Below the pieces are notes generated by a model. It was not told the origin of the DNA, ran no database searches, and saw nothing but the letters and a program-made list of their open reading frames with translations. A stretch of DNA of 15,501 nt from UBA4416 sp046594225 (GTDB lineage Bacteria > Bacteroidota > Bacteroidia > B-17B0 > Aurantibacillaceae): positions 1 to 15,501 of the forward strand of contig JBKJPW010000051.1 of the NCBI GenBank assembly GCA_046594225.1, read 5' to 3'. Below are positions 15,224 through 15,501 of the stretch, piece by piece. The stretch's first letter is position 1. Each line of letters begins with the position of its first letter. The position numbers and the translations under genes are program-made.

Positions 15224-15501
15224 TTAATCTTGATTTTGTTGCCGCATAATTAAATCAGAAAGCACAGCATACACATGCGATAATTGTTTATCGTCTTTTA
15301 ATAACTGTAAATGTTTATTCATGACAAGTTTATCATTTCGCATAGCTGGGCCTGTTTGTGATTTTTTTGGATGTACGCTTTTTAATTTTTGAAATGACGT
15401 TTGCATAATTGGAAACAACAATTCGGTATCTTTTTTAGATAAATTATTTTCTATAACATCGTATGCTGCAACATACATAGCGTTAGTAAAATTACAAGCA
15501 A
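15224..15501 (-). CDS. Rossmann/DUF2520-domain protein, 3' part only (cut by right edge)
   Basis: The frame is open through the right edge. Before the first Met (15478) it already reads ACNFTNA, continuing into MYVAAYDVIENNL, so that Met is internal and the gene begins outside the window. The visible ~92 residues match the C-terminal DUF2520 half: CNFTNAMY, LLFPIMQTSFQKLK, then QTGPAMRNDKLVMNKHL (the TGPA-x-R-x-D signature) and LSHVYAVLSDLI. The full proteins (about 250 residues) pair this with an N-terminal NADP-binding Rossmann domain and resemble F420/ketopantoate-type reductases, with no established substrate that I know of. It leads directly into kdsC, 3 bases downstream. Confidence 0.88.
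   Translation of the reverse strand, partial: ACNFTNAMYVAAYDVIENNLSKKDTELLFPIMQTSFQKLKSVHPKKSQTGPAMRNDKLVMNKHLQLLKDDKQLSHVYAVLSDLIMRQQNQD

Noticed and set aside
15030..15227. 65-aa plus-strand frame
   Set aside because: It is antisense to kdsC, where the HAD motifs establish the true frame.

Overview
The window looks like an A+T-rich Bacteroidota chromosome, probably from the Flavobacteriia/Sphingobacteriia side. The evidence is a giant SprB-repeat surface protein of the type IX secretion style, a 'grasp-with-spasm' peptide-modification cassette with a C39-peptidase ABC exporter, and a KdsC gene directly after a Rossmann/DUF2520 gene. Start regions are A+T-rich without clear Shine-Dalgarno sequences. 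No rRNA, tRNA, CRISPR array or insertion sequence was recognised.

Region by region. 1-5642 (minus): the first ~1,880 codons of a secreted, Cys-rich repeat protein that runs off the left edge with no stop codon. 5770-6339 (plus): a Nudix hydrolase, divergent from the adhesin and convergent with the next block. 6346-13327 (minus): a seven-gene cassette that makes and exports a ribosomally synthesised, modified peptide. In transcription order it holds a double-glycine leader precursor (69 aa), a secreted TPR/DUF6624 protein, an ATP-grasp maturase (gwsG), an unrecognised 68-aa protein, a SPASM-domain maturase without a radical-SAM motif (gwsS), a C39 peptidase/ABC exporter and an HlyD-type adaptor. 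From the DUF6624 gene onward the genes overlap or are 1-3 bases apart. 13328-13754: a 427-base divergent regulatory region with repeated TTACCG-type inverted repeats. 13755-14192 (plus): an XRE-type helix-turn-helix regulator, the natural candidate to bind those repeats. 14194-14655 (minus): a single-domain response regulator. 14708-15501 (minus): KdsC (KDO-8-phosphate phosphatase), preceded by the 3' end of a DUF2520 gene cut by the right edge.

How the genes may work together (inference from family knowledge): the ATP-grasp enzyme would form side-chain ester or amide links in the core peptide (graspetide chemistry), with the SPASM protein as partner. The C39 domain would cut after Gly-Gly at precursor residues 27-28. 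The ABC/HlyD pair would export the product, using an outer-membrane channel not seen here. The least explained parts are the 68-aa protein, the DUF6624 protein placed between precursor and maturase, the 17-bp-stem hairpin after the precursor, and the repeated operator-like sites in front of the operon.
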